DNA of 64,000 nucleotides from Aphanomyces cochlioides (lineage: Eukaryota; Oomycota; Saprolegniomycetes; Saprolegniales; Verrucalvaceae), in contig JAHQRK010000007.1 of assembly GCA_019828595.1 (NCBI GenBank), positions 2,666,001 to 2,730,000 on the forward strand, written 5' to 3'. Under the pieces are notes generated by a model. It saw nothing but the letters and a program-made list of their open reading frames with translations. It was not told the origin of the DNA and searched no databases. Positions 1-11,927 of this stretch are shown piece after piece. A program made the position numbers and the translations under genes. Within the stretch, counting starts at the first letter, position 1, and each line of letters begins with the position of its first letter.

Positions 1-3000
1 GTCCGAAGATAGATGCTTGAGCACATTGAATACCTTGGTGTATCCCTTCTTGAGAGGGAGATCAACCAGGAGCTGTTGTAGATGTAGCTTGATCAAAGAG
101 GCAGCATGAATGGCAACTTCCATCGGACTCTTCGCTGTGAGGTCGGGTCGAAAGGTGCGATCGGCACGTTGGAGCCATATTTGATAATACACGCAGGCTC
201 GGACAATCGGCCAGATCTTCAGATAGCCACGGATGTAGTATCCATCGGACGGCTTGGGCGTCTCGTAGAACATTTCCAGACAAGTCGACGGAAAGGAACA
301 CTCGAGCAGTCGCTGGATTGTCTTGAAGGAATACCAAACAGATTGACCATATCCACAAGAGAACAGGAAATGCTCGTACGTCTCATTGACACGACAGAAG
401 ACACAACGTCGGCTTGGGGTCTTGGTACTGAAACAGATATTGCATGGCGTTGGCGCGGAGAAGGGTCTTGAAAATGAACTCTCCATATCGAGGGAGAATG
501 TGGTCGGGTTGGAGGAAGGCGGCAAGTTGGGTAAGGCGCTTGGGGTCTTCGTAAAAGTTGGATGGCAGGTTGAGATGCTTGGTAGGAAGAATGGACGAGC
601 TGACAGCTGGAGAAGCTCTGATCTTAGCCGATTTCGAAGTCGCAAACGCCAACAAGTTCGGATTCGAGTCAGGGTGAATCATCCAGTGCCATTCCATCCA
701 TTCAGAGCTTGGCGTCGGCAAGTGGAACACGAAAGCATCCTCTTCAGAAACAATCTCAAACAATCGTGATAACTTGGTCACCAAGATTGAGATCCATTGT
801 TTCGTTGGAGGGACAAAATTGGCTTGGCGGCAGGCACGGTTGATTTTGTCGAACAAGATCGAAGCTGGCCAAACTCGCTGACACGGAGTCAACAAATGCG
901 ACAACTTCGTGATGTGAAGCGAAGCCAATACATTGGCTTGGTCTTGCGTCGATGTAGAGCACTGATCGTATAGGTCTTCGAGTCCAGGCAGATACGAGTT
1001 GTGCCAAAGGGGAACATCCAAAGATGAGATGTGATTTGGACAGCCGTACGGAGTCCAGCGGGATTCAAACCAGCTACTCAATAAGGCTTTCCACATTGGA
1101 GTGATATTGGGATTCTTGTACAGTTGTCTGATGAATGCAGAAGAGCCATTTGCCAAGAGGAGATCTCGGGGGGAACCCCATGGATGAAAAGCCTTCTCGA
1201 GGAGAGTATAGCCCGGCGTAATCCAGGCGGACATGGCAGACTTGCGGGGTGGGGTGGTGATGGCTTGAATGCATCTGATCATGACAGAGCGGTTGTGTTG
1301 TTGCCATAAAGCAAGTGCATGGTGCAGGCCTAAGCCACCGGACTTCTTCGGCATGAATAGGATCTCCTTTTTGATCAAACGGAGGCCATGGACAGAGGAG
1401 GATGGGTTGATTTCTTCACCATGCATAAATTGAAGCATGGCCTTGTCGATCTTTTTGGCCAGGTCTTTGTCGGCAGGGACAAAAGCCAGTTGGTACCATA
1501 ACACAGGCAGACATATGCTGTGCAGGATAGTGACTTTTCCGGCCATGGTTCGAGCCTTGTAGAGCCACAAAGACAAGCGAGCCACAAACTTCTCAAACAC
1601 GTAATTGAAACGTGCCAATGGAGAAAGATTGGGCGCAACCAAGATACCAAGAGCCTTCACGGGACTGTCGGAAGTAACTTGTAGTGAGGCAAGGTTCCCA
1701 TTCAACTGGCTGTAGGTCAGAATTTGGGTCTTGTCTACGTTGAGTCGGAAACCAGACTTGTCGCAAAAGGTTTGAACCAATGCAAGCTGCCGGTGGAGGC
1801 ACGTCTCATTTGCCGCATAGAGTTGCGAGTCGTCGGCAAAGTAACTCCCAGTGTGGTAGCGATCCCCACACTTGATGCCATAGTTGGAGTGTTGCCGTAG
1901 GAGTTGGCACATCGGTTCCAAAGCGATCACAAACAGAAGTGGCGACAGTGGATCACCTTGCAACACACCGCGTGAGATGTGAACTGGCTTGGACAAGAAG
2001 CCGTTCACCAAGATGCGAGACTTGCGGCCCGAGTACAGTACGCGAACCATGTCAACAAAGGTTTCGGGAAAGCCATAGTGACGGAGGACGCGGAGCAAGT
2101 ACGCGTGGTCCACGCGATCAAAAGCTTTCTCAAAGTCAAGCAGTGCCACCATCGAGGACGGACTGTGTAGTTTGATGTGGTGCAGCATGTCATCCAGTCG
2201 TGCAATATTGGTTTGGATATTGCTTCGACGGATAAAGCCTTGCTGGTCCGGGTGGATGATGTGTCGAATGTGGCGCTGGAGTCGATAAGCCAGAATACTC
2301 GTCAGGATTTTCACATCCGTGTTGAGTAGGCTAATGGGCCGATAGTTCTTGGCTTGTGACTTGGGGCCTTTCTTGTGCAGCAACACCAGCGTACTGACAA
2401 GTTGCATGGGAGTCAAGCGAGGGTGAGAATGGAGCTGGTGTGTGAATAGCAGCTCCAATACCAACGACCACTTGTGAGGTGCAAGTTTGAGGACTTCGAA
2501 TGGCAGAGCGTTGGGACCTGGCGCTGAGTTCGAACTGCTGTGTCGAATAGCATGATAGAACTCGTTGGCGCGCAAGGGAGCCGACAGCTCTTTCTGGGCT
2601 TGCTCTGGCAGTTGCTTGTGTCGAGTCAATGGGGTCAGAAATGACGACACTTCGTCTCCAGATCGCTGCACCTCGGGAGCTGCAAACAAGTCCTTGTAGT
2701 AGTCGACCAGGACGTCAGACATGCCTTGTTGATTGGAGACAACATTTCCATTGACATCCACCAACTCTTTGAAGACTGTCTTCTTCAAGGGCGTAGGGAC
2801 AGGGGACATGAAGTGGAACTTGGACGAGCGCTCTGCTTTATACAAGTGAAGTTGGAACGCCTGGTCTTGACGAAACTGCTTGTCTCGATCTTGCAGCTCG
2901 TGAATTTGCTTTTGAAGGTCTCGCACTCGATCCACCAGCACTGAATCTTGACGCATGTTGGGGACTTGCAAAAGCGAAGCGATCTCGACAGCTAACTTCT

Positions 3001-4012
3001 TCAACGGCAGACGTTGTTTCTCCAATCGTTGAGAATGGAATTCTTTGAGTTGGGAGCGGATATCATTGACCAGCATGTCGTAGGCCTTGGAGATATTGTG
3101 GAATGTTGGAGACTTGTCCAAAAATCGATCCAGACATCCATGAACAATCTCGGCCGCTCGTGGTAGACGAAGTAGCCAAGTTGGAGCTTTCCATGATCCA
3201 GAGCCATGGCGCAATGTTTGACGCTTTGTGATGATACGACAAGCCACGTGGTCAGCCTGTGGAACGTGTGGCATGTGCGTCGCCTTCCAATGACGAAGAC
3301 CCGCCAAGGTGGACGAACAAAAGATGTAGTCGAGTCGGTTGGTGAGTGTGGGACTTGTGAAGGCTCGTGCCACGGGGTTTTGACGACGAAACAGATCCAC
3401 CAGAGACAAACTGTGCATCCATTGTTCCAGTTGAAGGGTGCCGGCCATGGTGGAGGTACTGGGTCTCAACGAATCCAAATCTTTGTTGAGAGTGCAGTTG
3501 AAATCTCCTCCAACAATGTGGAGCGCATGTGGAGGAAAGTCGCGTGGCAATTCTTCGAAGTAACTTGCTCGTTGTTGGAAGGCTGCCGGCGCATAGATAT
3601 TGTGGAGAACGACTGTCAGTGGACCCAGAGTACATCGCACTTGTAGATAACGACCACGAAGCACTGGGTTGTCATGAGGGACTTGAGTGGCGTTCTTCAA
3701 AGGAGAGTGAGGATGTATCAACGTAGCCAGACCTCCAGTGGCTGGCGACGTGGATACTTCAGGGTAAATAGGCTCTTCAAAGAACAAAGAGCCTTCGTGG
3801 TTTGTGATGCGTTGCCAATGGAACGCAACACGGTCGTGGAGACTTGGCGTGCGGAAACGGGTTTCTTGGATAAAGGAAACGTCGTGAACACTTGAGAGTT
3901 TGTCGAGGATGTACCGATGACTGTTGGAGAAGCCATTGGTGTTGAGGGAGATGATTTGTGGGTCCCAGTCCACGAGTTCAGTTGGGACATCGGAGAAGTT
4001 GTTGTCACTCAT
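1..4012 (-). pseudogene. ORF2 endonuclease/reverse transcriptase of copy A, frameshifted near C-terminus
   Basis: ORF2 starts at the ATG at 4012; an in-frame GTG lies just before it, but ATG is the expected eukaryotic start. Residue 2 is Ser, as in J and N. The APE endonuclease motifs and RT motifs are all present (positions are given under copy F). One extra base near 404-408, in the codons before the CCHC knuckle, shifts the frame, so the open frame ends at 383 after about 1209 residues. The knuckle and the roughly 145-residue tail continue in another frame to position 1 and beyond. The same extra base occurs in B and C. The truncated protein would keep endonuclease and RT. Confidence 0.9.
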
Positions 4013-4090
4013 CACGAGTACAGATGAAAATGAGTAGAATGGAGGGGTCAGAGGGGAGGTTGAAATGGATTGAAGCAGGGGATAGAAGCC

Positions 4091-5727
4091 TTAGAGTTGA
4101 TCGTCCTCCAAATCGAGGGGATCAATTTCGTCGGCGTTCATGGAGTGGTGAGCTTTGCTGCAGAGCTCGTCGATGTGGTAATTGTTGGTGATGCTTTTGA
4201 GCATCGAGATGGCCGACAAGACGGGAGCCGGCAAAGTGAACTTCTCGAGATTGTCGCTGAAGTTTTCGATCAAAGCAAACAGCGACCAGTCCGTCAAGCA
4301 GTTGGTGTCAGGCAATCTTGTTGCTACTTGGTTCAATAGAACAGTCAGTGCCTCCGAGTTTGTGTAGAGGTCTGGGGCCCGATTTGAGAGGAATAAGTCA
4401 ATCGTAGCAAGTGCAAAGAGGATGCGCTTGATCTCTGGTATGTCCGTGGTCAATTCTTCCAAGATTTCTGACGGGTGAATCTTGTATTGAGCCATGAAGT
4501 TGACGTGATGTTTGTAGTTGTGAGGCTTGCCTTGAGCTTTTAACAAAGCCATCTTGCGCTCAATAGTCTTGGTTGCAACAAGTGACTGAAACAAACTGAG
4601 GTCTTCATCTTGTGCGTACATAGCATGTGCAACCAGCTGAGGGTCATCTCGCAAAATGCGTTGACATTCGGTGATACTGCCTTCGACTTTCTTATCTCGA
4701 ATGATCTTCTTCGCCAATTCGAGGTGGGCTGCAGCAGACTTGTTAAGTCGTTGTTTCTTCGCTTTGCCTTTGGTCTTTTTCGGGCGTGGCGCACTTGAAT
4801 CTTCCAATACAATTCGAGGCACTGCAAAGTCTTCAAACGAGAGTTCCACGTCGTCTTCTTCGAGGATATGAAAACGGTTGGATGTCGGCAGGGGATCCAA
4901 ACGTGGGGACGAAGGCAAAGTACGTTTTGGAGCTGGTCCAGACCGGTAGCCCGTTACCAATTGAAGGTCCAGCGAGTTCTTGGGCTGCTCACTTGGTGGA
5001 GCAAGAGCGGGCGATTCGTTGGTAGACATTTCCACATCTTCTTGTTGTTTGTCTTGTCCATTGTTGTTAGGGGGATCGCTGTCACCAGACATATCGACAT
5101 CAGAGCCATGAGAAGGAGCTGTTGGCTGTGGTTGTTCATCTTGACGATCTCCAGATGCCTCAGTTGAGTCGGCCTTGCCTTCCGCATTTGTTCCAGGGTC
5201 TTGATCATGATCGTCTCCATCATGTTCAGGTTCTTTTTCTCCTGACGGAGGAGATTTTGCCGCTGCCTTGGCCGCTTTTGCCTTCGCTTTTTCAGCCTTG
5301 GCCTCTGCACGTCGTGAAACAATCGACGGAGGCAATGTCTTGTTCAGAGCAGCGATCTTGTGCTGAAACACGACGACAAAAGGCTGACCCGACGGATCCG
5401 TAATGGTGATTTCGCGTAGTGCGTCGCCGGATTTTGGCACCAACACTGCAGGAGGCGCAGACGACTTGAAAATGACTCTCAAATGCGGCGACTTGATGTT
5501 CTGACCAGCAGTAGGGTTGAATGCTGCTATCACTGACTTGGTCAATGCAGCCATTTTCTTGACAATCGCCTTGGCCATCGAAGGGTGACTGACCTTGTTG
5601 AACGTAACGTAGTAGTTGTTGCCATAACGCGAGTATTTGGGAACCAGGAAGTCTTTGCCACCAAGTCGAAACGTTGTGCCTCCCATTTCCACGCACGTAG
5701 ACAAGTTGTAACTTGAGATCACAATGG
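4091..5727 (-). pseudogene. ORF1 of copy A, N-terminal part cut off by copy B
   Basis: Open frame from the junction with B to the TAA at 4091, about 545 codons of element sequence. It holds the central globular region (beginning at the IVISSYNLSTC segment), the Ala/Lys-rich helix, the acidic linker, the basic PKKTKGKAKKQR stretch and the C-terminal domain. No stop or frameshift is visible inside it. Upstream the frame runs by chance into the 3' UTR of B and picks up an ATG there, which is not a real start. Role by analogy with other LINE ORF1 proteins: RNA-binding partner of ORF2 in the ribonucleoprotein; unproven here. Confidence 0.85.
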
Positions 5728-7315
5728 TTAAATGAGTTGTATTAACCTTATTTTTGAGCAAAGGCCCTAATGACTTACTAATTTGCCTCGTACTGTATAA
5801 ATAGAACTTGGAAAACAGAATATGGCAAAGTGGTCATTGAACAGGAGATGAAGTGGTGAGCCGTCATGCTAACTCATGAAACGACACTGTCAGGAATGAT
5901 GTGTTGACGTAACCAGGGGTCCGAAGATAGATGCTTGAGCACATTGAATACCTTGGTGTATCCCTTCTTGAGAGGGAGATCAACCAGGAGCTGTTGTAGA
6001 TGTAGCTTGATCAAAGAGGCAGCATGAATGGCAACTTCCATCGGACTCTTCGCTGTGAGGTCGGGTCGAAAGGTGCGATCGGCACGTTGGAGCCATATTT
6101 GATAATACACGCAGGCTCGGACAATCGGCCAGATCTTCAGATAGCCACGGATGTAGTATCCATCGGACGGCTTGGGCGTCTCGTAGAATATTTCCAGACA
6201 CGTGGACGGAAAGGAACACTCGAGCAGTCGCTGGATCGCCTTGAAGAAATACCAAACAGATTGACCATATCCACAAGAGAACAGGAAATGCTCGTACGTC
6301 TCATTGACACGACAGAAGACACAACGTCGGCTTGGGGTCTTGGTACTGAAACAGATATTGCATGGCGTTGGCGCGGAGAAGGGTCTTGAAAATGAACTCT
6401 CCATATCGAGGGAGAATGTGGTCGGGTTGGAGGAAGGCGGCAAGTTGGGTAAGGCGCTTGGGGTCTTCGTAAAAGTTGGATGGCAGGTTGAGATGCTTGG
6501 TAGGAAGAATGGACGAGCTGACAGCTGGAGAAGCTCTGATCTTAGCCGATTTCGAAGTCGCAAGCGCCAACAAGATCGGACTCGAGTCAGGGTGAATCAT
6601 CCAGTGCCATTCCATCCATTCAGAGCTTGGCGTCGGCAAGTGGAACACGGGAGCATCCTCTTCAGAAACAATCTCAAACAATCGTGACAACTTGGTCACC
6701 AAGATTGAGATCCATTGTTTCGTTGGAGGGACAAAATTGGCTTGGCGGCAGGCACGGTTGATTTTGTCGAACAAGATCGAAGCTGGCCAAACTCGCTGAC
6801 ACGGAGTCAACAAATGCGACAACTTCGTGATGTGAAGCGAAGCCAATACATTGGCTTGGTCCGTGTTGAGTAGGCTAATGGGCCGATAGTTCTTGGCTTG
6901 TGACTTGGGGCCTTTCTTGTGCAGCAACACCAGCGTACTGACAAGTTGCATGGGAGTCAAGCGAGGGTGAGAATGGAGCTGGTGTGTGAATAGCAGCTCC
7001 AATACCAACGACCACTTGTGAGGTGCAAGTTTGAGGACTTCGAATGGCAGAGCGTTGGGACCTGGCGCTGAGTTCGAACTGCTGTGTCGAATAGCATGAT
7101 AGAACTCGTTGGCGCGCAAGGGAGCCGACAGCTCTTTCTGGGCTTGCTCTGGCAGTTGCTTGTGTCGAGTCAATGGGGTCAGAAATGACGACACTTCGTC
7201 TCCAGATCGCTGCACCTCGGGAGCTGCAAACAAGTCCTTGTAGTAGTCGACCAGGACGTCAGACATGCCTTGTTGATTGGAGACAACATTTCCATTGACA
7301 TCCACCAACTCTTTG
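5728..7315 (-). mobile_element. LINE copy B, internally deleted, inserted in A
   Basis: Minus-strand copy with a complete 3' end at 5728 and 3' UTR 5728-5873. It contains an internal deletion of 1374 bp at 6863/6864 compared with A and F (2 bp of shared sequence at the joint). At 7315 it stops in ORF2 where plus-strand copy P begins; the last bases before P, CCACCAACTCTTTG, fit the left TSD of P, so the rest of B should lie beyond the window. Its stop-codon hairpin is partly scrambled (GAGTTAGCAT instead of GAGTGAGCT). Confidence 0.9.
5874..7315 (-). pseudogene. ORF2 fragment of copy B with in-frame deletion of the RT core
   Basis: The frame runs from the VDVNGNVVSNQQ region through NYRPISLLNTD and then jumps to QANVLASLHITKL. 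Exactly 458 codons are missing, covering RT motif A (the LDFEKAFD aspartate), QGDPLSP and FADD, so no polymerase activity is possible. The frame is preserved across the deletion. As in A and C, one extra base near 6322-6326 stops the main frame at 6301; the CCHC knuckle and tail continue in the next frame to the TGA at 5874. The N-terminal endonuclease part is separated by copy P and is not in the window. Confidence 0.9.
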
Positions 7316-7753
7316 ACTTCCGAATTTGCCTCGTACCCCTCAAGTCAAGAAGTTATCAAGTGCCGCCGCGCTCAAAATGTCCAACGCCAACAGCTGTTCC
7401 GAGCTCCGTGAGACCAACACTCTCGGAGTCACCATCATTCCAGGTATTGTATCACCTCACCCACTTTCGTCGTCCAATCAGGATGGCGGAAGTGGTGTGA
7501 GTAATGTCGCTACACCTAACCCTAGGGCCGAAGTGGAGGTCGAGTTCGACCCCAACAGCGTCTCTGGAGACCAATCTGCGTCTCGCTCCCCCAGCGCTTC
7601 ACCTGGTGCTCCACTCGCCGGAGTTCCAGGGGGGGTCAACCTCAGTGGGTCAGTGGTTGACCCCCAGACCACTGTCGTTAACTTGTCTAGCGAAGCCCTC
7701 ACTCAGGAGGGCGAACCACTGGGGCCTTGTGCCTGTGGTGGCTGCTTTCCTGG
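7316..7753 (+). mobile_element. LINE copy P, first 438 nt with intact 5' end
   Basis: Begins with the exact element 5' end (ACTTCCGAATTTGCC) and runs to CTTTCCTGG, where the 3' end of minus-strand copy C interrupts it (GG shared). The left TSD is CCACCAACTCTTTG in copy B (7302-7315). Neither the right TSD nor the rest of P is in the window. P has its own variants (a 3-nt deletion in the loop of a long inverted repeat, TCGCTACA instead of TCTCTACA), so it is not the left half of F. Confidence 0.88.
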
Positions 7754-7757
7754 TTAA
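7377..7757 (+). pseudogene. ORF1 N-terminal fragment of copy P
   Basis: ATG at 7377 in the context CTCAAAATGTCC, 61 nt downstream of the element start, encoding the Ser/Pro/Gly-rich N-terminus (MSNANSCSELRE...). The frame is cut after GGCFPG by insertion of copy C and ends at a TAA formed by the 3' end of C at 7755-7757. Confidence 0.85.
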
Positions 7758-7897
7758 ATGAGTTGTATTAACCTTATTTTGAGCAAAGGCCCTAATGACT
7801 TACTAATTTGCCTCGTACTGTATAAATAGAACTTGGAAAACAGAATATGGCAAAGTGGTCATTGAACAGGAGATGAAGTGGTGAGCCGTCAGCTCAC

Positions 7898-10800
7898 TTA
7901 TGAAACGACACTGTCAGGAATGGCGTGTTGACGTAACCAGGGGTCCGAAGATAGATGCTTGAGCACATTGAATACCTTGGTGTATCCCTTCTTGAGAGGG
8001 AGATCAACCAGGAGCTGTTGTAGATGTAGCTTGATCAAAGAGGCAGCATGAATGGCAACTTCCATCGGACTCTTCGCTGTGAGGTCGGGTCGAAAGGTGC
8101 GATCGGCACGTTGGAGCCATATTTGATAATACACGCAGGCTCGGACAATCGGCCAGATCTTCAGATAGCCACGGATGTAGTATCCATCGGACGGCTTGGG
8201 CGTCTCGTAGAACATTTCCAGACACGTGGACGGAAAGGAACACTCGAGCAGTCGATGGATTGCCTTGAAGGAATACCAAACAGATTGACCATATCCACAA
8301 GAGAACAGGAAATGCTCGTACGTCTCATTGACACGACAGAAGACACAACGTCGGCTTGGGGTCTTGGTACTGAAACAGATATTGCATGGCGTTGGCGCGG
8401 AGAAGGGTCTTGAAAATGAACTCTCCATATCGAGGGAGAATGTGGTCGGGTTGGAGGAAGGCGGCAAGTTGGGTAAGGCGCTTGGGGTCTTCGTAAAAGT
8501 TGGATGGCAGGTTGAGATGCTTGGTAGGAAGAATGGACGAGCTGACAGCTGGAGAAGCTCTGATCTTAGCCGATTTCGAAGTCGCAAACGCCAACAAGAT
8601 CGGACTCGAGTCAGGGTGAATCATCCAGTGCCATTCCATCCATTCAGAGCTTGGCGTCGGCAAGTGGAACACGGGAGCATCCTCTTCAGAAACAATCTCA
8701 AACAATCGTGATAACTTGGTCACCAAGATTGAGATCCATTGTTTCGTTGGAGGGACAAAATTGGCTTGGCGGCAGGCACGGTTGATTTTGTCGAACAAGA
8801 TCGAAGCTGGCCAAACTCGCTGACACGGAGTCAACAAATGCGACAACTTCGTGATGTGAAGCGAAGCCAATACATTGGCTTGGTCTTGCGTCGATGTAGA
8901 GCACTGATCGTATAGGTCTTCGAGTCCAGGCAGATACGAGTTGTGCCAAAGGGCAACATCCAAAGATGAGATGTGATTTGGACAGCCGTACGGAGTCCAG
9001 CGAGATTCAAACCAGCTACTCAATAAGGCTTTCCACATTGGAGTGATATTGGGATTCTTGTACAGTTGTCTGATGAATGCAGAAGAGCCATTTGCCAAGA
9101 GGAGATCTCGGGGGGAACCCCATGGATGAAAAGCCTTCTCGAGGAGAGTATAGCCCGGCGTAATCCAGGCGGACATGGCAGACTTGCGGGGTGGGGTGGT
9201 GATGGCTTGAATGCATCTGATCATGACAGAGCGGTTGTGTTGTTGCCATAAAGCAAGTGCATGGTGCAGGCCTAAGCCACCGGACTTCTTCGGCATGAAT
9301 ATGATCTCCTTTTTGATCAAACGGAGGCCATGGACAGAGGAGGATGGGTTGATTTCTTCACCATGCATAAATTGAAGCATGGCCTTGTCGATCTTTTTGG
9401 CCAGGTCTTTGTCGGCAGGGACAAAAGCCAGTTGGTACCATAACACAGGCAGACATATGCTGTGCAGGATAGTGACTTTTCCGGCCATGGTTCGAGCCTT
9501 GTAGAGCCACAAAGACAAGCGAGCCACAAACTTCTCAAACACGTAATTGAAACGTGCCAATGGAGAAAGATTGGGCGCAACCAAGATACCAAGAGCCTTC
9601 ACGGGACTGTCGGAAGTAACTTGTAGTGAGGCAAGGTTCCCATTCAACTGGCTGTAGGTCAGAATTTGGGTCTTGTCTACGTTGAGTCGGAAACCAGACT
9701 TGTCGCAAAAGGTTTGAACCAATGCAAGCTGCCGGTGGAGGCACGTCTCATTTGCCGCATAGAGTTGCGAGTCGTCGGCAAAGTAACTCCCAGTGTGGTA
9801 GCGATCCCCACACTTGATGCCATAGTTGGAGTGTTGCCGTAGGAGTTGGCACATCGGTTCCAAAGCGATCACAAACAGAAGTGGCGACAGTGGATCACCT
9901 TGCAACACACCGCGTGAGATGTGAACTGGCTTGGACAAGAAGCCGTTCACCAAGATGCGAGACTTGCGGCCCGAGTACAGTACGCGAACCATGTCAACAA
10001 AGGTTTCGGGAAAGCCATAGTGACGGAGGACGCGGAGCAAGTACGCGTGGTCCACGCGATCAAAAGCTTTCTCAAAGTCAAGCAGTGCCACCATCGAGGA
10101 CGGACTGTGTAGTTTGATGTGGTGCAGCATGTCATCCAGTCGTGCAATATTGGTTTGGATATTGCTTCGACGGATAAAGCCTTGCTGGTCCGGGTGGATG
10201 ATGTGTCGAATGTGGCGCTGGAGTCGATAAGCCAGAATACTCGTCAGGATTTTCACATCCGTGTTGAGTAGGCTAATGGGCCGATAGTTCTTGGCTTGTG
10301 ACTTGGGGCCTTTCTTGTGCAGCAACACCAGCGTACTGACAAGTTGCATGGGAGTCAAGCGAGGGTGAGAATGGAGCTGGTGTGTGAATAGCAGCTCCAA
10401 TACCAACGACCACTTGTGAGGTGCAAGTTTGAGGACTTCGAATGGCAGAGCGTTGGGACCTGGCGCTGAGTTCGAACTGCTGTGTCGAATAGCATGATAG
10501 AACTCGTTGGCGCGCAAGGGAGCCGACAGCTCTTTCTGGGCTTGCTCTGGCAGTTGCTTGTGTCGAGTCAATGGGGTCAGAAATGACGGCACTTCGTCTC
10601 CAGATCGCTGCACCTCGGGAGCTGCAAACAAGTCCTTGTAGTAGTCGACCAGGACGTCAGACATGCCTTGTTGATTGGAGACAACATTTCCATTGACATC
10701 CACCAACTCTTTGAAGACTGTCTTCTTCAAGGGGGTAGGGACAGGGGACATGAAGTGGAACTTGGACGAGCGCTCTGCTTTGTACAAGTGAAGTTGGAAC

Positions 10801-11781
10801 GCCTGGTCTTGACGAAACTGCTTGTCTCGATCTTGCAGCTCGTGAATTTGCTTTTGAAGGTCTCGCACTCGATCCACCAGCACTGCATCTTGACGCATGT
10901 TGGGGACTTGCAAAAGCGAAGCGATCTCGACAGCTAACTTCTTCAACGGCAGATGTTGTTTCTCCAATCGTTGAGAATGGAATTCTTTGAGTTGGGAGCG
11001 GATATCATTGACCAGCATGTCGTAGGCCTTGGAGATATTGTGGAATGTTGGAGACTTGTCCAAAAATCGATCCAGACATCCATGAACAATCTCGGCCGCT
11101 CGTGGTAGACGAAGTAGCCAAGTTGGAGCTTTCCATGATCCAGAGCCATGGCGCAATGTTTGACGCTTTGTGATGATACGACAAGCCACGTGGTCAGCCT
11201 GTGGAACGTGTGGCATGTGCGTCGCCTTCCAATGACGAAGACCCGCCAAGGTGGACGAACAAAAGATGTAGTCAAGTCGGTTGGTGAGTGTGGGACTTGT
11301 GAAGGCTCGTGCCACGGGGTTTTGACGGCGAAACAGATCCACCAGAGACAAACTGTGCATCCATTGTTCCAGTTGAAGGGTGCCGGCCATGGTGGAGGTA
11401 CTGGGTCTCAACGAATCCAAATCTTTGTTGAGAGTGCAGTTGAAATCTCCTCCAACAATGTGGAGCGCATGTGGAGGAAAGTCGCGTGGCAATTCTTCGA
11501 AGTAACTTGCTCGTTCTTGGAAGGCTGCCGGCGCATAGATATTGTGGAGAACGACTGTCAGTGGACCCAGAGTACATCGCACTTGTAGATAACGACCACG
11601 AAGCACTGGGTTGTCATGAGGGACTTGAGTGGCGTTCTTCAAAGGAGAGTGAGGATGTATCAACGTAGCCAGACCTCCAGTGGCTGGCGACGTGGATACT
11701 TCAGGATAAATAGGCTCTTCAAAGAACAAAGAGCCTTCGTGGTTTGTGATGCGTTGCCAATGGAACGCAACACGGTCGTGG
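7898..11781 (-). pseudogene. ORF2 of copy C, frameshifted and split by copy D
   Basis: The main frame covers everything from the endonuclease to the region before the CCHC knuckle and stops at 8325 because of the same one-base insertion as in A and B (8346-8350). The tail in the next frame ends at 7898 with TAA rather than the TGA used by the other copies. The first 60 or so codons lie at 19165-19351 beyond copy D. The RT motifs LDFEKAFD, QGDPLSP and FADD are intact. Confidence 0.9.
11768..11781. repeat. Target-site duplication of copy D (left copy)
   Basis: CAACACGGTCGTGG here and again at 19165-19178, flanking D exactly. In D's sense it begins with CCA next to the element 3' end. One extra A (19164) lies between the D 5' end and the right copy. 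Confidence 0.97.
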
Positions 11782-11927
11782 TTAAATGAGTTGTATTAAC
11801 CTTATTTTTGAGCAAAGGCCCTAATGACTTACTAATTTGCCTCGTACTGTATAAATAGAACTTGGAAAACAGAATATGGCAAAGTGGTCATTGAACAGGA
11901 GATGAAGTGAGTGAGCTGTTAGCTCAC
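11782..11927 (-). other. 3' UTR of copy D with hairpin, 5'-end complement and TTTAA terminus
   Basis: Three elements are visible in sense order. (1) A perfect 9-bp stem GAGTGAGCT/AGCTCACTC with loop AAC at 11909-11929, starting inside the ORF2 stop codon. (2) A 21-nt stretch at 11827-11847 complementary at 19 positions to the element's first 21 nt (19143-19163). (3) The terminal GGTTAA...TTAA, which with the CC of the target can form a 6-bp stem (11780-11801). There is no poly(A) and no short tandem repeat at the end. Such defined 3' ends are known from LINEs whose RT recognises its own RNA stringently (for example UnaL2); that role is inferred here. Confidence 0.85.

Larger units (their letters stand above)
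1..5727 (-). mobile_element. LINE copy A (3' end outside window, 5' part displaced)
   Basis: Minus-strand copy carrying, in sense order, the last 60% of ORF1, the ORF1-ORF2 gap and nearly all of ORF2. Its 3' UTR lies before base 1. At 5727 its ORF1 stops at the sequence CCATTGTGATC (sense) and the 3' end of copy B follows directly, with GG shared at the joint. This is the pattern of B having inserted into A, so the missing 5' part of A should lie beyond all later insertions, outside the window. I could not find that part within the 64 kb. Confidence 0.93.
7754..11781 (-). mobile_element. LINE copy C, 3' part (continues at 19165)
   Basis: 3' end at 7754, 3' UTR 7754-7897 (one T fewer in the TATTTTTG run), then ORF2. 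At 11781 copy D has inserted, with a 14-bp TSD (CAACACGGTCGTGG on the plus strand at 11768-11781 and 19165-19178). C then continues at 19179 with the N-terminus of ORF2 and ORF1. Confidence 0.95.

Noticed and set aside
106..471. Many overlapping open frames of 60-220 codons on the strand opposite ORF1 and ORF2
   Set aside because: They recur at the same element positions in every copy and carry no recognisable domain; they are shadows of ORF1 and ORF2 in other frames.
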